A stretch of DNA of 21,305 nt, from NCBI GenBank assembly GCA_000320545.1, contig ADNK01002686.1, positions 1 to 21,305 of the forward strand, read 5' to 3'. The translations under genes were made by a program, and so were the position numbers. Shown here piece by piece: positions 1 through 10,611 of the stretch. Within the stretch, counting starts at the first letter, position 1. Every line of letters starts with the position of its first letter. The stretch comes from Bigelowiella natans CCMP2755. Its lineage: Eukaryota; Cercozoa; Chlorarachniophyceae. The notes below the pieces were generated by a model, which searched no databases, was not told the origin of the DNA, and saw only the letters and a list, made by a program, of their open reading frames with translations.

Positions 1-53
<53 letters not shown>

Positions 54-290
54 TTATACTACCTACCAACTGTATGTCACATATAGCTTTCTTCTTGTCT
101 CGCTCTCTCTCTCTCTCTCTCTCCCTCTCTCCCTCTCTATAACACCACCTGCGCAACATCCTTATCATCATCATCATTATCCTCATCCTTATCATCCTTA
201 TCATCACCATCATCATCCCCATCCTCATTATCATCGTCGTGAGCATCATCCTCATCATTATCATCGCATCCCCACCGCTCATTGTCCCAG
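1..290. repeat. Microsatellite-rich intron upstream of the first visible polymerase exon
   Basis: Positions 1-52 are (TC)n running into (TG)n, 101-139 are (TC)n, and about 160-265 is an imperfect ATC/CATCAT tract. A C/T-rich stretch ends in cag at 288-290, the acceptor of the GLGKKF exon. Open frames here only encode dipeptide or His/Pro repeats. I read the stretch as intron, with no exon visible. Confidence 0.75.
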
Positions 291-561
291 GGCCTTGGGA
301 AGAAGTTCGGAGATCACGTTTGCGACACGTTGAAGATCGATTCCATGGTTGCTATTCATACTGAATCTAGTGCAGAAAAGGACACGATATTTGCAAATAT
401 ATATATTTGCGCGCAATAACGTTCCTGCCTCCTCTCTCCTCAGGGCGAGCTGAGCGCTATCAACCTAAGTCTGTTACGTGCTAAGTTTGGATCCGAAAGA
501 GGCACCTGGCTTAGCCGCATATCAAGGTTGCTGACGCATAAAGCTAGAAAGGGAACAATAT

Positions 562-614
<53 letters not shown>

Positions 615-1176
615 TATATTACACTTGTTGAAACGGGGCAGGAAGAGAAAGAGCGAGGGCGGGACATGTTCGCGTTCCTTTCAGTGTGTTGCTGCTGCTG
701 CTGCTGCTGCTATTGTTTCCATAGCTGGCATTATTTATGTTCCATACTGAGCATCATAATACTACTGCAGAGGGATTGACGATGCGGAAGTTAAAGGAAG
801 ATGTCTGGCGAAATCCATCGGGTAGAAGTAGTAGTAGTAGTAGTAGTCGTCGTCGTCGTCGTCGTGAATTATCATCATTAACGTAGTTGTTGACGCCCGT
901 AGAGAGGTTGTTCGGTAGGCTGTGCTTTCCTGGTCTTATATATGATGTTCTGCTTTTTTTCACATCCTCTGAATAATGATGATGATGATGATAATAATAA
1001 TAATAATAATAACCAAAAAGGTGCAGCAAGACGTTCTTCAACAGGCCTTTGAAGTCCCTCCAGGATGGCCACAAATGGGTTGAGTCTCTCTGTAACGAGG
1101 TCCTGGAATCGTTTTGTCCTTTCTCTGCCTTTTCATTTCTCTATTTTCCGTGAGTAGCTGCAAATTTCTTAAGCGC

Positions 1177-1214
<38 letters not shown>

Positions 1215-2249
1215 GTATTGGGGGGGGGGGGGGAACTGTTAGGTCTCAAGCCGTGTAGAGCAGGATCTCCGCGACAACAACAGACTTCCCCAACGCCTTA
1301 TCGTTTCAGCGAGGTGCTTTTTAATAGTTTCATAGTATAAATCCATGCGTGATACTACCTACCTGTGCGTCTAGCACAATGATAATATTGGAGCGCCCTC
1401 ACCATTGCTTCATCCTCATAGTCAATTCCATGCTATTTTCTGCTCCCTTTCTCCCGCAGTTTTCAAAAGAGCAAAAATACTCCCCCGACGAAAGGGTATC
1501 AGCAGCATAAGCATTGCATGCATTTGTTTAGATCAGGGAACTACTCGATATGAAGAAGGAATTTCTCTGTTGTTGAAATTCCCTCACTATTGAGTCGTGA
1601 TTGATGTACAGGCCAAGTAACATGTCACTGGTGGACAAATGGAATGCAAAGTAGTAGTACGGCACAGCAGCAGCAGCAGTAGCCCATGTGCGTGTCGTGT
1701 GTTGTGCGTTGAGAAGGCACTATCAACTGAGTATTTTCCTTCCATTTCATGCACGGAAATGTGCCATCATTATGATTTTAACGGTGATATCGAAAAGAAG
1801 AAGACGAAGAAGAAGAAGAAGAAGAAGAAGAAGAAGGAGAATTAAAGAAGAGTATGGTATTGTAGAAGTGCAGCAACCAGAAAAGTCACACTTGATAACC
1901 ACGGGAAAATAGGCTAGATCGACGTCGTTCGAAGTCTTGTCCCTTTAGAAAGGGCCTCTTAAGGGTGAAACAAGACGCTAAAGCAACTCTCACAAAAGTG
2001 CTCAACGAGGTGATGATGATTTCCTGCACGCAGTTATTTGTGCATATTTTTGGCACATTCCTCAATCCATTACTCAATTAAGATACATTTGGAGGTTTCC
2101 ACCTATTATTCTTTTCTGAAATTGTTGAATTATAGATATTTGATGTGTTGTATGTTTCGAATGAAGGTGTCGGATCACAACGGCAGCTTCCCTCCCATCC
2201 TTGCCCTTGGATTAGCCGCTGGGTATGTGCACGTGTGCGTGTGAATGTG

Positions 2250-2291
<42 letters not shown>

Positions 2292-2508
2292 TTGGTGTAT
2301 TAGTCGTATCCCTCCTCTATGAACCTACTGGATAGTAGCAACAACAATGATATCGTACTATGATACTTTTTACGATTTGGTGGTGTTTGCATTCCCTCGT
2401 CCCTCCTCTCCTCCTCCTCCTCCTCCTCCTCCTCCTCCTCCTCCTCAAAACTATTTTGCCATGTGCTATGGTAGATGTGGATTATTTGAACGCAGTATAT
2501 TCGTAAGA

Positions 2509-2547
<39 letters not shown>

Positions 2548-3174
2548 GGTTTCTTTCCTTGTGTGTACTTGATGTGAATTGTAATGTAGCAACATAGCAT
2601 CTCTCGGATCTCGCGGTTCAAGGACATTAGACAAGTTCTTCGCGAAAAGACCTGCAACCAAAAGGACGTTGCCTCCTCCTCACCACCATCCTCCTCATCA
2701 TCATCATCATGAGCAGCAGCACCAGCAAGAAAAGGCATCGACTGCTACGTCTGATAGGGAAATGCAGGCCCAGTCTTCTTCTTCTTCTTCTTCTTCTTCT
2801 TCTTCTTCTTTGCAGCAGCCACCTCCTACTCTCAACTCAAGCAGCGGTCAGCAAGATGAGAGGAGGAGGAAGCCCAAGCGACCCTTCTTTTTCGCTCCTA
2901 AGGCCAAATCTAATCCGAGAACGATCGCGGAAGGAAGGGGGGAGGGCAAGGACGAGAAGAAGAAAGACACATCATCCTCGCAGTTGCGACGGCGCCGTCG
3001 TCGCAGGGAGTACATGCAAAACATCGATCCCAACGTGCTAGGTAGGTTCTTGCCAAAGAGCCATTGTTGATTTTGAATTGAACACCAGACCCTTTCGCAA
3101 TTATTCTTTCTGTCATTTCTATTTCTGTCGTTTCTAAGGTGTCCTCCTGCGGTGTGTGAATGCATGTATGCATG

Positions 3175-3219
<45 letters not shown>

Positions 3220-3537
3220 TTACATAATACATCAATCTTTCCTACTCCCCTTGTTGTTGAGTCTTGTATCGAATGCGCGGTCTCCCAACAATAACGTCAA
3301 CTTCGATTTGCGTCATGCCTTCTTCGTTGGATTATCGTTTGAGAGGGGAGAAGACAGAGGGTGGGGGGCAGGGGTATCAATGATAAGCGGCATATGTGCG
3401 ATAAACTTGACCAACTGAGTATTCTTACATTATGTTTTTCTTCCTCCTCCTCCTCCCCTCCTCCTCTTCTTCCTCTTAACCGTGTAGCCGAACTTCCTGA
3501 AGATATTAGGCGCGACATCCAAAGGTACACGTGCTAA
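291..3537 (+). CDS. POLH: DNA polymerase eta (Y-family translesion polymerase), 3' exons only
   Basis: Translesion DNA polymerase acting at stalled replication forks in the nucleus. The catalytic palm lies before the window; thumb, little finger and C-terminus are here. Proposed exons: 291-347, 444-526, 771-821, 1021-~1099, ~1264-1313, 1460-1495, 1913-2009, 2167-2222, 2590-3041, 3488-3537 (TAA). Read in order they give the thumb helix-hairpin-helix (GLGKKFGDHV..., then MGELSAI), RGIDD, the eta-type KSIGCSK motif, WVESLCNE, DLRDNNRLPQRLIVSAR, SKSCPFRKG and ILALGLAAGNIA. These follow the order in animal and plant eta enzymes; KSIGCSK argues against REV1, iota and kappa. The last large exon carries a PIP-like box (TLDKFFAKR, without the usual Gln), an NLS-like KRPATKR, His/Gln/Ser tracts, a basic run and, across the final intron, a ubiquitin-binding motif (IDPNVLAELPEDIRRDIQR). 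PIP and UBM would dock on ubiquitylated PCNA. Weak points: the exon 4/5 junction, and whether translation stops at 3537 or splices at 3525. Confidence 0.9.
557..612. repeat. (TA)n microsatellite in polymerase eta intron
   Basis: An imperfect TA tract in the intron between the exons ending at 526 and starting at 771. The same intron has a (CTG)n tract at about 689-711. Confidence 0.9.
822..1020. repeat. Intron with (GTA)n(GTC)n and (GAT)n(AAT)n tracts
   Basis: The intron begins with gtagaag at 822. (GTA)n then (GTC)n runs from about 826 to 865, and (GAT)n then (AAT)n from about 977 to 1013, just before the acceptor at 1020. Minus-strand frames rich in Tyr, His or Leu are products of these repeats. 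Confidence 0.85.
1183..1233. repeat. (GT)n and poly-G tracts
   Basis: (GT)n at about 1183-1211 and a run of about 14 G at 1220-1233, in the intron between the WVESLCNE and DLRDNNR exons. Confidence 0.9.
1795..1840. repeat. (GAA)n microsatellite in intron
   Basis: A purine tract of GAA/AAG repeats inside the intron spanning 1496-1912. It produces poly-Lys and poly-Arg open frames that are not genes. Confidence 0.9.
2253..2546. repeat. Three microsatellites in one polymerase eta intron
   Basis: (GT)n at 2253-2289, (CTC)n at about 2407-2446 and (GT)n at 2512-2546, all inside the intron 2223-2589 that separates the LGLAAG and NIASLG exons. Confidence 0.9.
2774..2811 (+). repeat. Coding (TTC)n tract giving poly-Ser in polymerase eta
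   Basis: A pure TTC repeat read as TCT codons inside the exon 2590-3041, giving about 12 consecutive Ser. Shorter CAT and CAG runs just upstream give His and Gln runs. It lies between the PIP-like box and the UBM, in what should be a disordered linker. Confidence 0.8.
3176..3212. repeat. (TA)n microsatellite in last polymerase eta intron
   Basis: A TA tract within the intron 3042-3487; the same intron carries a C/T-rich (CTC/CTT)n stretch at about 3438-3476 before its acceptor. Confidence 0.9.
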
Positions 3538-4395
3538 ACAACAAAGCCCCTCGCAATGTGTCCAAACAATAGCAAAACGGCTGCGCTGGCTACCTACTTA
3601 CGTAAACAAGGGAAACAACATTCGAATCATGATCAGCATCTTAAGTACGAAGTCAGAACATCGTTTTTCGTACTACATAGGCACATGGCACGCAGTTCTT
3701 CTGGATCCTCGTCATCTTCATCAAGCCGTCGTTGCATGGACAAATTTGTCATTAGGTTAGATGGTTGACGGAGCCCCGTTTTAAGAGATGTGGACATTCC
3801 AATGCGAACAAAATTCAAAAATTTTGAATTGACAATACATCACGGCATTGAATCATGCATTCGCATTATTTTTTCATCGTAAGCATGGCATTTGCGTCGT
3901 ACATTGTCACGCAGCTACGCGCTGTTCCGCTCGTATAGACCCAAGCTATAGTGCACAATACCAAGCCAGAGACACAGCTGTGTTTCTAGTGATTGGCAAA
4001 CTCCACTGCTAGACGCATCCCGTGTATTCATTGCAACATTCCCGAAAAAGGCTGGTAATAGGTGGGACTAGCTAGCTAGCTAGATAATGACTAAGTGCTA
4101 GACCTGTGTCAAACTGATGATAACCTAGCTAGATAGGTACTGTTGCATTGGGTGTGTATGCTGATACTGGTTAGCCTGGCTAGCTCCAGAGCTAACCGAT
4201 ACGCTGCGGCATGTGAAGGCGTTTGTGTAGAAAACAACGAGTTGTGCAACCTTGCAAGGCATCATTATTCATGAGGTCATGCATTTATAGCTCAATATAA
4301 ATCCTAGGGCTTTATTTCTAGGCACTGTACACATTTCTTTTTGAAGGAAAAACATAAACATCATTTATTTCTTCTAAAAAATCTAAGAATCGCAA
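3538..4395. other. Intergenic space between two converging genes
   Basis: No exon can be supported here. It lies between the polymerase eta stop (3537, + strand) and the RCR ligase stop (4396, - strand), so it should hold both 3' UTRs and polyadenylation signals. A short (CTAG)n palindromic repeat sits at about 4066-4084. The 3556-3768 open frame is low-complexity Ser and resembles nothing I know. Confidence 0.6.
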
Positions 4396-6346
4396 CTAAA
4401 CATTCAGAGCCAGTACTCCCTTCTCGCCAAAACGCGCTCTGGTGCTCGCCGATACCGCACTCATAGTGCAGTGAGCGTGAATTCCAAGGCACTTTGTACA
4501 GCCTACCACGAAGCCGTTTTTCTGGATGTCTAGGACCAGTATGCACACAATCAGATAAACTATCACGTTGTAAAGCTTAGCTGATGACTAAATTGGTGTC
4601 AGTGTCGTTACGTCGTTACCATGATTCCGTACTTGATTGGGCGGATGAGGCACACCCAAAGGGCAATTATCGCCCTCCCGGCCACGACATTTAGGTCTTC
4701 CGACCTATAATTCAACTTATATTAAGAATGATGGAACTTACTCACGGAAATTATTATCGATGGGAAGAGATTTAACGTGGGTATGAAGTTTTAATATCGC
4801 GATGAGGTGAAAGAGGAATGCTTCGGTATGTTCTTACCGTTTTCTTATCGATTTTCGAGTGACACGTATTGCAGTAGTGATTCCCACTGCAATCATACCT
4901 AGCAAACCAAATTAACCTCCAATTATGCTGAGAAGGAAAACGTCTGCTTCAGTGTGCCCCCCCCCCCCCCCCCTTCATTCGGTATCGTGAAAGTATCCCT
5001 ATGACTGCCTCTTAACACTTTCAATAATAATTTCAAAAATACTCTTCCAATCATTCACGGACGTGCTCGGACAAAACAACTATGTTCCCGAATAGAATCT
5101 AATCGTGAGTGTAACGTTCTTACGTTGCGATGGAACAGCAACAATCGCACTTGAAGATAGCATACTTCACACCGTGCTTCTTGCATTTTAGCGAACTCCG
5201 AGCCCCTGCGAACGAGCACTCTCGACACTTTGCTTTCTTCGCCTATGCCACACCCCGTAGAAAGACGAAGAAAAATAAGAAAAATGCAGTGTATTATTCG
5301 AGATACAGAGATAATAGGACGGCAGCAATTGACCTTGTCTGATTGAGCATCGCACTCAGCCTTACCACCACAGAATGTGTCGCCTAATTATCGTAAAGAC
5401 TCTTCAAAATAAGAGACTGATGATTAGTTCGGTCTTTACATTATCTGCAAGCATAAGAGCTACATAAGATGAGCAGAAAAACAATTAGAAAGGGCTTAAG
5501 AATCATACCGCATTCGAAGCACTGATAAGTAGCCATAACTCGAAGAATCTCATCTCTGAGTGAGTGTGAATAAGTAGGATCTATGTAGTATAGTTTATGT
5601 CTGTTGCGTCGGTAACCTTTTGGCTTCCTTGGACAAAATCTCAATGTTTTTCAACCCTTTAATATCATCCACTTTGTACTGCTCATAGCATACGTTGAAA
5701 GCCTATGTACACCGTCAATGTTAGAGTCATACGCAATCATGCCGAAACTAGTCCCAAGGCGCTAATTGGGCTGTGGAAGCAACGTAGCAACCTGCTCGCG
5801 GAGCTCTTTGTGAGTATTGAACACTCTTCGGAAATTGTAATCGATATAACCAGCCCATTGAATATCCGTACGACAGAGAGCACATTTCAAATGATTAAAG
5901 GTAATGCGACCTGAAAGTAAAAGGCAGAGCGTTAGAGACAACGAAGACCGATGAAGTCCACTACCGCCCAGACATTTCACCGCTGCTTGTTGCGACAATT
6001 ACTGTTCCACTACTAGTGAAGATTATAGATACCGGATTTGCTTGCTTTCCCCGAATTAATCTGGCCCTTCAGGCAGTCTAAGTGGTACTTATGCGTACAT
6101 TTGAGCTTGACTACTCTACCGTCGTTGATTTCACAGAGACAGATTGGACACGTCTCCAGCTCCTTCTTTGCTGCGGCACAGCCCTTCTTTACTTCTTTAT
6201 CGTCTGTCAATAAATTGGAAGGTATATGAGCTAAAATATGCTATCTGTGTAAAAACGACGCCGCTAGATCAAAACCTTCGCGGGCGGAAACTTTTGTCGA
6301 GATCGAGTGGGGACTCGGATTCCTCACCGCAGCCGCGGCTCTGCAT
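4396..6346 (-). CDS. Stand-alone RING-Cys-relay (MYCBP2/PHR-type) E3 ubiquitin ligase
   Basis: Proposed exons, 5' to 3': 6346-6328 (ATG), 6203-6033, 5910-5792, 5702-5617, 5600-5509, 5383-5334, 5242-5124, 4898-4838, 4704-4620, 4529-4396 (TAG). The product has about 311 aa. Residues ~24-85 form a RING (C-x2-C-x13-C-x-H-x2-H-x2-C, later RITFNHLKCALC). The rest matches the tandem-cysteine domain: YYIDP, YQCFECG, GGKAECDA, CRECSF, KCKKHG, KCDCCCSIA, TYDCSGNHYCNTCH, GDNCPLGVPHPP, GFVVGCTKC. In MYCBP2 this module relays ubiquitin between two cysteines and esterifies Thr/Ser; the candidate cysteines are present as GGKAEC and TYDC. Family members carry the module at the end of a >4000-aa neuronal protein; here nothing precedes the RING except a short first exon. 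Substrate unknown. The start codon is the least certain part: upstream exons cannot be excluded. The 4th/5th exon junction is also open (intron of 16 nt, or 28 nt at 5655-5628). Confidence 0.85.
4957..4973. repeat. Poly-C run in RCR ligase intron
   Basis: A run of about 17 C on the + strand in the intron 5123-4899 of the minus-strand RCR gene. Confidence 0.9.
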
Positions 6347-7022
6347 TTGTTGGCACTCTGAGAGCAGTACAACGCACCTCACTTATGTAATGTTCGAAGG
6401 GAAAATGACATTGAATTCGTCTAGAGTGCTTCACCCTGCGACGTCCTAAGCTTGAAAGCAGCGATGATAGAAGCGATCCCATAGATCTTTGTGGAGGCCC
6501 CTTTTCTGTCGTTGCTTGCTGGAAAATTCTGTGATTATTCGTCTGTTTGTCGACGTTTATGCGCTACGACTCAGACGAATGCAGCATATATTTTAAAACC
6601 CACAGGCATTTCCGCAAAAAAGTACCAAGTATGTGACGTGAGATGAGACGATTCTGCGCGGAATATGACTTTAGGAGCACCAACGCCGATTCTGCACAGC
6701 TTCGTTCCTATCCTGCAGTCGTTTGAACCAAAATACAGAGCATTTTCTCCAGATATGGAAAAGCTCTAACATAAGTTGTCGCGCTCTCCAAAACGAATGG
6801 ATCCGGATGCTGCACAACTGGAAGAAGTTTTAAAGCCATGAAGGAAGCACGTAAATTTTTCTGATTTTATTACTGTAGAATTTTTACAGAGTCACAGGTT
6901 GTCGTAGTCTCCAAAACGCATGAGAATTCTTCTGGAAGAGACCTGCCCCGTTACATTTTCTGAACAGGCCACTCCGCCACTCCGAGTGAAAACTGTGCGC
7001 TCGGAACTCAACGAAGTAGTTG
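6347..7022. promoter_or_regulatory. Divergent intergenic region, likely shared promoter
   Basis: The RCR ligase runs leftward from about 6346 and the YHYH-7TM gene rightward from 7023, so this gap of about 680 bp should hold both promoters and 5' UTRs. I see no convincing TATA box. Two imperfect copies of a roughly 25-nt segment containing TCTCCAAAACG are present at about 6775-6800 and 6898-6922. Further 5' exons of either gene could lie here. Confidence 0.4.
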
Positions 7023-10000
7023 ATGAGCGCAAGCATAGCGCTGGCTCCCACGCTTTCGCTCCTACTTTATTCGATCGCTGTCAATGCTTGTGGTTGCGGC
7101 GGGGATGCAGGAAGCTGTGAAGGTGGCCTTTCATCGCCGTCATTTTCACCAAATGGCGTTATCGTTTCATCAGCCAAGCATTCACAACGCACCTTTCCTT
7201 TCACATAACATCAGTGACAACGACACTACATCCAGTAAGCTACACCGAGTGCGCGGACGGCTATGCTCGAGCCAATTCAACCAACAATTGGTGCATGCGA
7301 AGCGACATCGTTGTCTCTGAAGTAGGGGATTTTGTAGAGTTTTCTGCGAATGGCTGCCCGGATCATCCGATATCCCAGAGTGTAAAAAGGTATGCGGAGA
7401 CGCTGGGCATTTTAAAGTGCCATTGTTTTTTCGGTCTATGATAACTGATATATTGTTCCAGGATAGGAAATTCTTCATGCGGCGCTGTAGGGTGCTGCAG
7501 CAGCACGACAACAGGTGCCAGTATTGTTTTTTTGGTTCCCGTTAGAGCGTGTAGCATTTGCAAGTTAAATTGAGGAAAAAGCATTCACATTACACTAATA
7601 GGAGGTTACGCATGATTTATAGGTGGCTGTAGCAGTGGATGTAGCTCGGGAGGCTGTTGCTCGAGTGGGAGCTGTTCCTCAAGTGGAGGCTGTGCAAGCT
7701 CTAGTCCGACAGCCATCACGACAGGGGGGGGATCTTGTGGAGGAGGGTGCGCAAGTTATAGCCCCTCTGTATCACCTTTGGGAGGTTGCTCAACTTCAGC
7801 TCCTGCTGTTGGAGGAGGGGGAGCATGCTTCTCGACTCAAACCCCCTCTGCATCTCCAGTGGGGGGCTGCTGTTCAACTGCTGCTCCTACCCCAGCGGGG
7901 TGCTGTGGGGGTAGCGGCTGTGGAAGCGGCTGCTGTGGTTGCACCTCAAGTGGCGCTGGTTGCGGGGGGTCTTGCTCTTGCTGCTGTTGGGGGGAATGTG
8001 GAGGCGGTGGTTGCTGTTCTTCGGGTTGCGCGAGTGGATGTGGCTGTGCATGCGCCACGATTGGCAAGTACACGCCAACCTATCATGACTATCGTATTCG
8101 AATTCCTAAGTCCCCCCGGATTGCGACTCTGCCGACTCCAACAAGGGGCAACGTAGTAGGTGTTGCGGTTAATGGGATTCCGTTGTTCAACGACGTTACC
8201 TGCAACGCTTCAGTAGAGACATGCGACTCGGAGGCACATAGGAAATTTACTAAGGTCTATCTCTATGCCCAACTAAGTAGTTTGTACGACTACTGATGCT
8301 CCATCTCGTGTACTATTTTGACCGTTTTCCCTCTCTTCGTTCTTGGTTTCATTTCTTCTTTCTAAATCCCTACCTTCTTCCCTAATAGGTATTTGACTCG
8401 TGCACAGGGCACATTGACACTGGCCACCGGTAGTACTCCAAAATGTTTACATCCTTCATCTGATTAAAATATTAAAATCTCACGCTACGACTATGTTGTC
8501 ATAAATGATTCAATGAAAACGCAGTTACCACTACCACTTGCTTCCACTCTGCTTGCTACGCTCGCTGGGTGTACCCACCCCTGATGCTTCGGACTTTTGG
8601 ATGACCCTCGTGAAAGAAGACGGTGGAGGGTCAGCCAATTACACTCGGTTTTGGCCAAGAGCAGCAGCGGCGGCATCCCCAGTTATTGGTTGGGCACTCG
8701 ATGGCTTCCCGATAATGGGGCCATACGATGAGAACCGTACGCTAGTTGACAACGCAACACTCGACAGATGTGGAGGAAAGCTAGGATTGGATGGAAGGTA
8801 CTTCTGCGCAAGGAATATAGATTAGGGAGTACTAGCATGAGAGATATCGCTGCGCAAGTAATCATTTATGAAAACGAACGACATATATTTTATGTTCTTC
8901 CTATATTTTAGATACGGTAATACTTCTCTTCATGTTGTTTTATGCAGATACCGTTATTATGCGTCTCCGGAGCCACCATTTTTTGTTGGATGTTTTCGGG
9001 GTGAGAAGGGAAACTTCACTGACACTTATATAGCCCGGACATGCCCTTCAGATGGCATTTTCTCAACTAAAGCAACGAAATGCAGCGTCTCAGGACCATT
9101 TTTCCTCTTCCGTGAAGACACCTTTGGCACACGCTGGAGCAGCCTCTTCATAATCTCCGCTATATTCAATGGTGACAACATGAACACAAACCATGCAGAA
9201 AGCATCGTGCCAACTCCATACACATCGACGATAGCATGCTACAAAAAAGATATCGATCTCATGCCTACAAGAAGCCAGTTAGGAAAACAAAGCAGGGAGT
9301 TAAATGGGAATCTTTCTTGATCTAAAATACCGCTATATAATCATTAGGCGTGCTATTTGTATTTTCTGCCTGGAGGGGGCTAGAGCTGCACTACGAGAGT
9401 GAAACCCGTAAGTTGATCAGCGTTTTCCTCGTCTTCAGCTGCACGCTATCACAGTTCTTATTCTACTCTATTGACCCAAATGGAACGACCGGAAAGTTGC
9501 CTGCGATGCTTCTAGCCCTGCTCTACGGTGTCCAGTAAGTGCAAAGCTCGATCTCTATTTTCCTTCCCCTAATCTGTTCGTTTTCTATCTTTTTTATTTC
9601 CCTAATCTGACTTTCCTAGAAAAATGAAATATTTATGCTGGGAGAGGATACTGTGCTCATTATGGCGGCAAAACGTGTTTCCTGACGCAAATTGGGACCG
9701 TTCGTGTTTTAACAATTATATCCTTTTTGCGAATTCATAACCAATCGTCGGTTTTAATGTCACGAAGTATCGCAGTGTTTGTTTCTATCGTTTTGGGGGC
9801 AAACTTTAAAATACTGGTGGCGTTGTGTGAGATTGAAAATACTATTTGCCTCTGCCGTTTCTCGCGGCGCCGTCGTTGATTGATACTTTGTTAGATATTG
9901 GTGCACGGACGGGTTGCTGTGTGTGGCCGTGCTAAAACACCTTTCCTACGTCGCCAAGTTGGAAGTAACCGCAACTGAGTTGAAAGCATGCAAATCAAAA

Positions 10001-10570
10001 AAGGCGAAACGATTCGCTATGCGGAGGCTCATGCGCGGCAATCGCGATCTGCGACGCACGATGAGTTCGATATTAAATTTGGACGCACTGGATGGCTCCC
10101 TAGCCTCAAACCCAACTTTGACAAAGAGAAGAAGGAGGGGTAGAGGCAAAAGATTCTGGGAGTTTGAGTATTCAACCACTTTTTTCACACTCCTTGCGGT
10201 GTGCTTCGTTGTGCAAACGGCTGCGGACATCTTGCGCGTCCTCTTGGATAAGAACTACTGGTGGCTGTCTGCTTGTCGTGTCATCTATCTCGGCGCTGGT
10301 TATTTGCTTGTGATGGTTTTCTTTGCCTCATTACTTCGTGTCTATAGGTTACTAGAACACACACACACACACACACACACTCACACACACACACACACAC
10401 GGACGCATACGCGCAAACGTAACAAGATAGGAGTGGTTATTATACTAGTCATCTTTGAGTCAGTACAGTAGAGCCAAAATGTAGTTTTGTCCCACATCTA
10501 TATTTTTACTTTAATTTGCTCGTCTTTCTTTATGCGTTTATCTTCTTAAATACGTTCATCTCTCTCTTCC

Positions 10571-10611
<41 letters not shown>

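Noticed and set aside
22-333. Open frame with CVCVCV, SLSLSL and His/Pro runs
   Set aside because: Translation of (TG)n, (TC)n and ATC repeats; the real exon at 291 is in another frame.
291-3537. First reading as REV1 or polymerase iota because of the UBM
   Set aside because: The thumb and little finger motifs KSIGCSK, SKSCPFRKG and the GLGKKF...MGEL spacing fit polymerase eta better, and plant eta enzymes also carry UBMs.
3556-3768. 70-aa Ser-rich frame after polymerase eta
   Set aside because: No domain and no convincing acceptor in phase with the exon ending near 3525; treated as 3' flank.
7623-8156. 177-aa Ala/Val-rich plus-strand frame and Gln/Pro-rich minus-strand frames
   Set aside because: They overlap the YHYH exon in other frames and only mirror its Gly/Cys/Ser codon bias.
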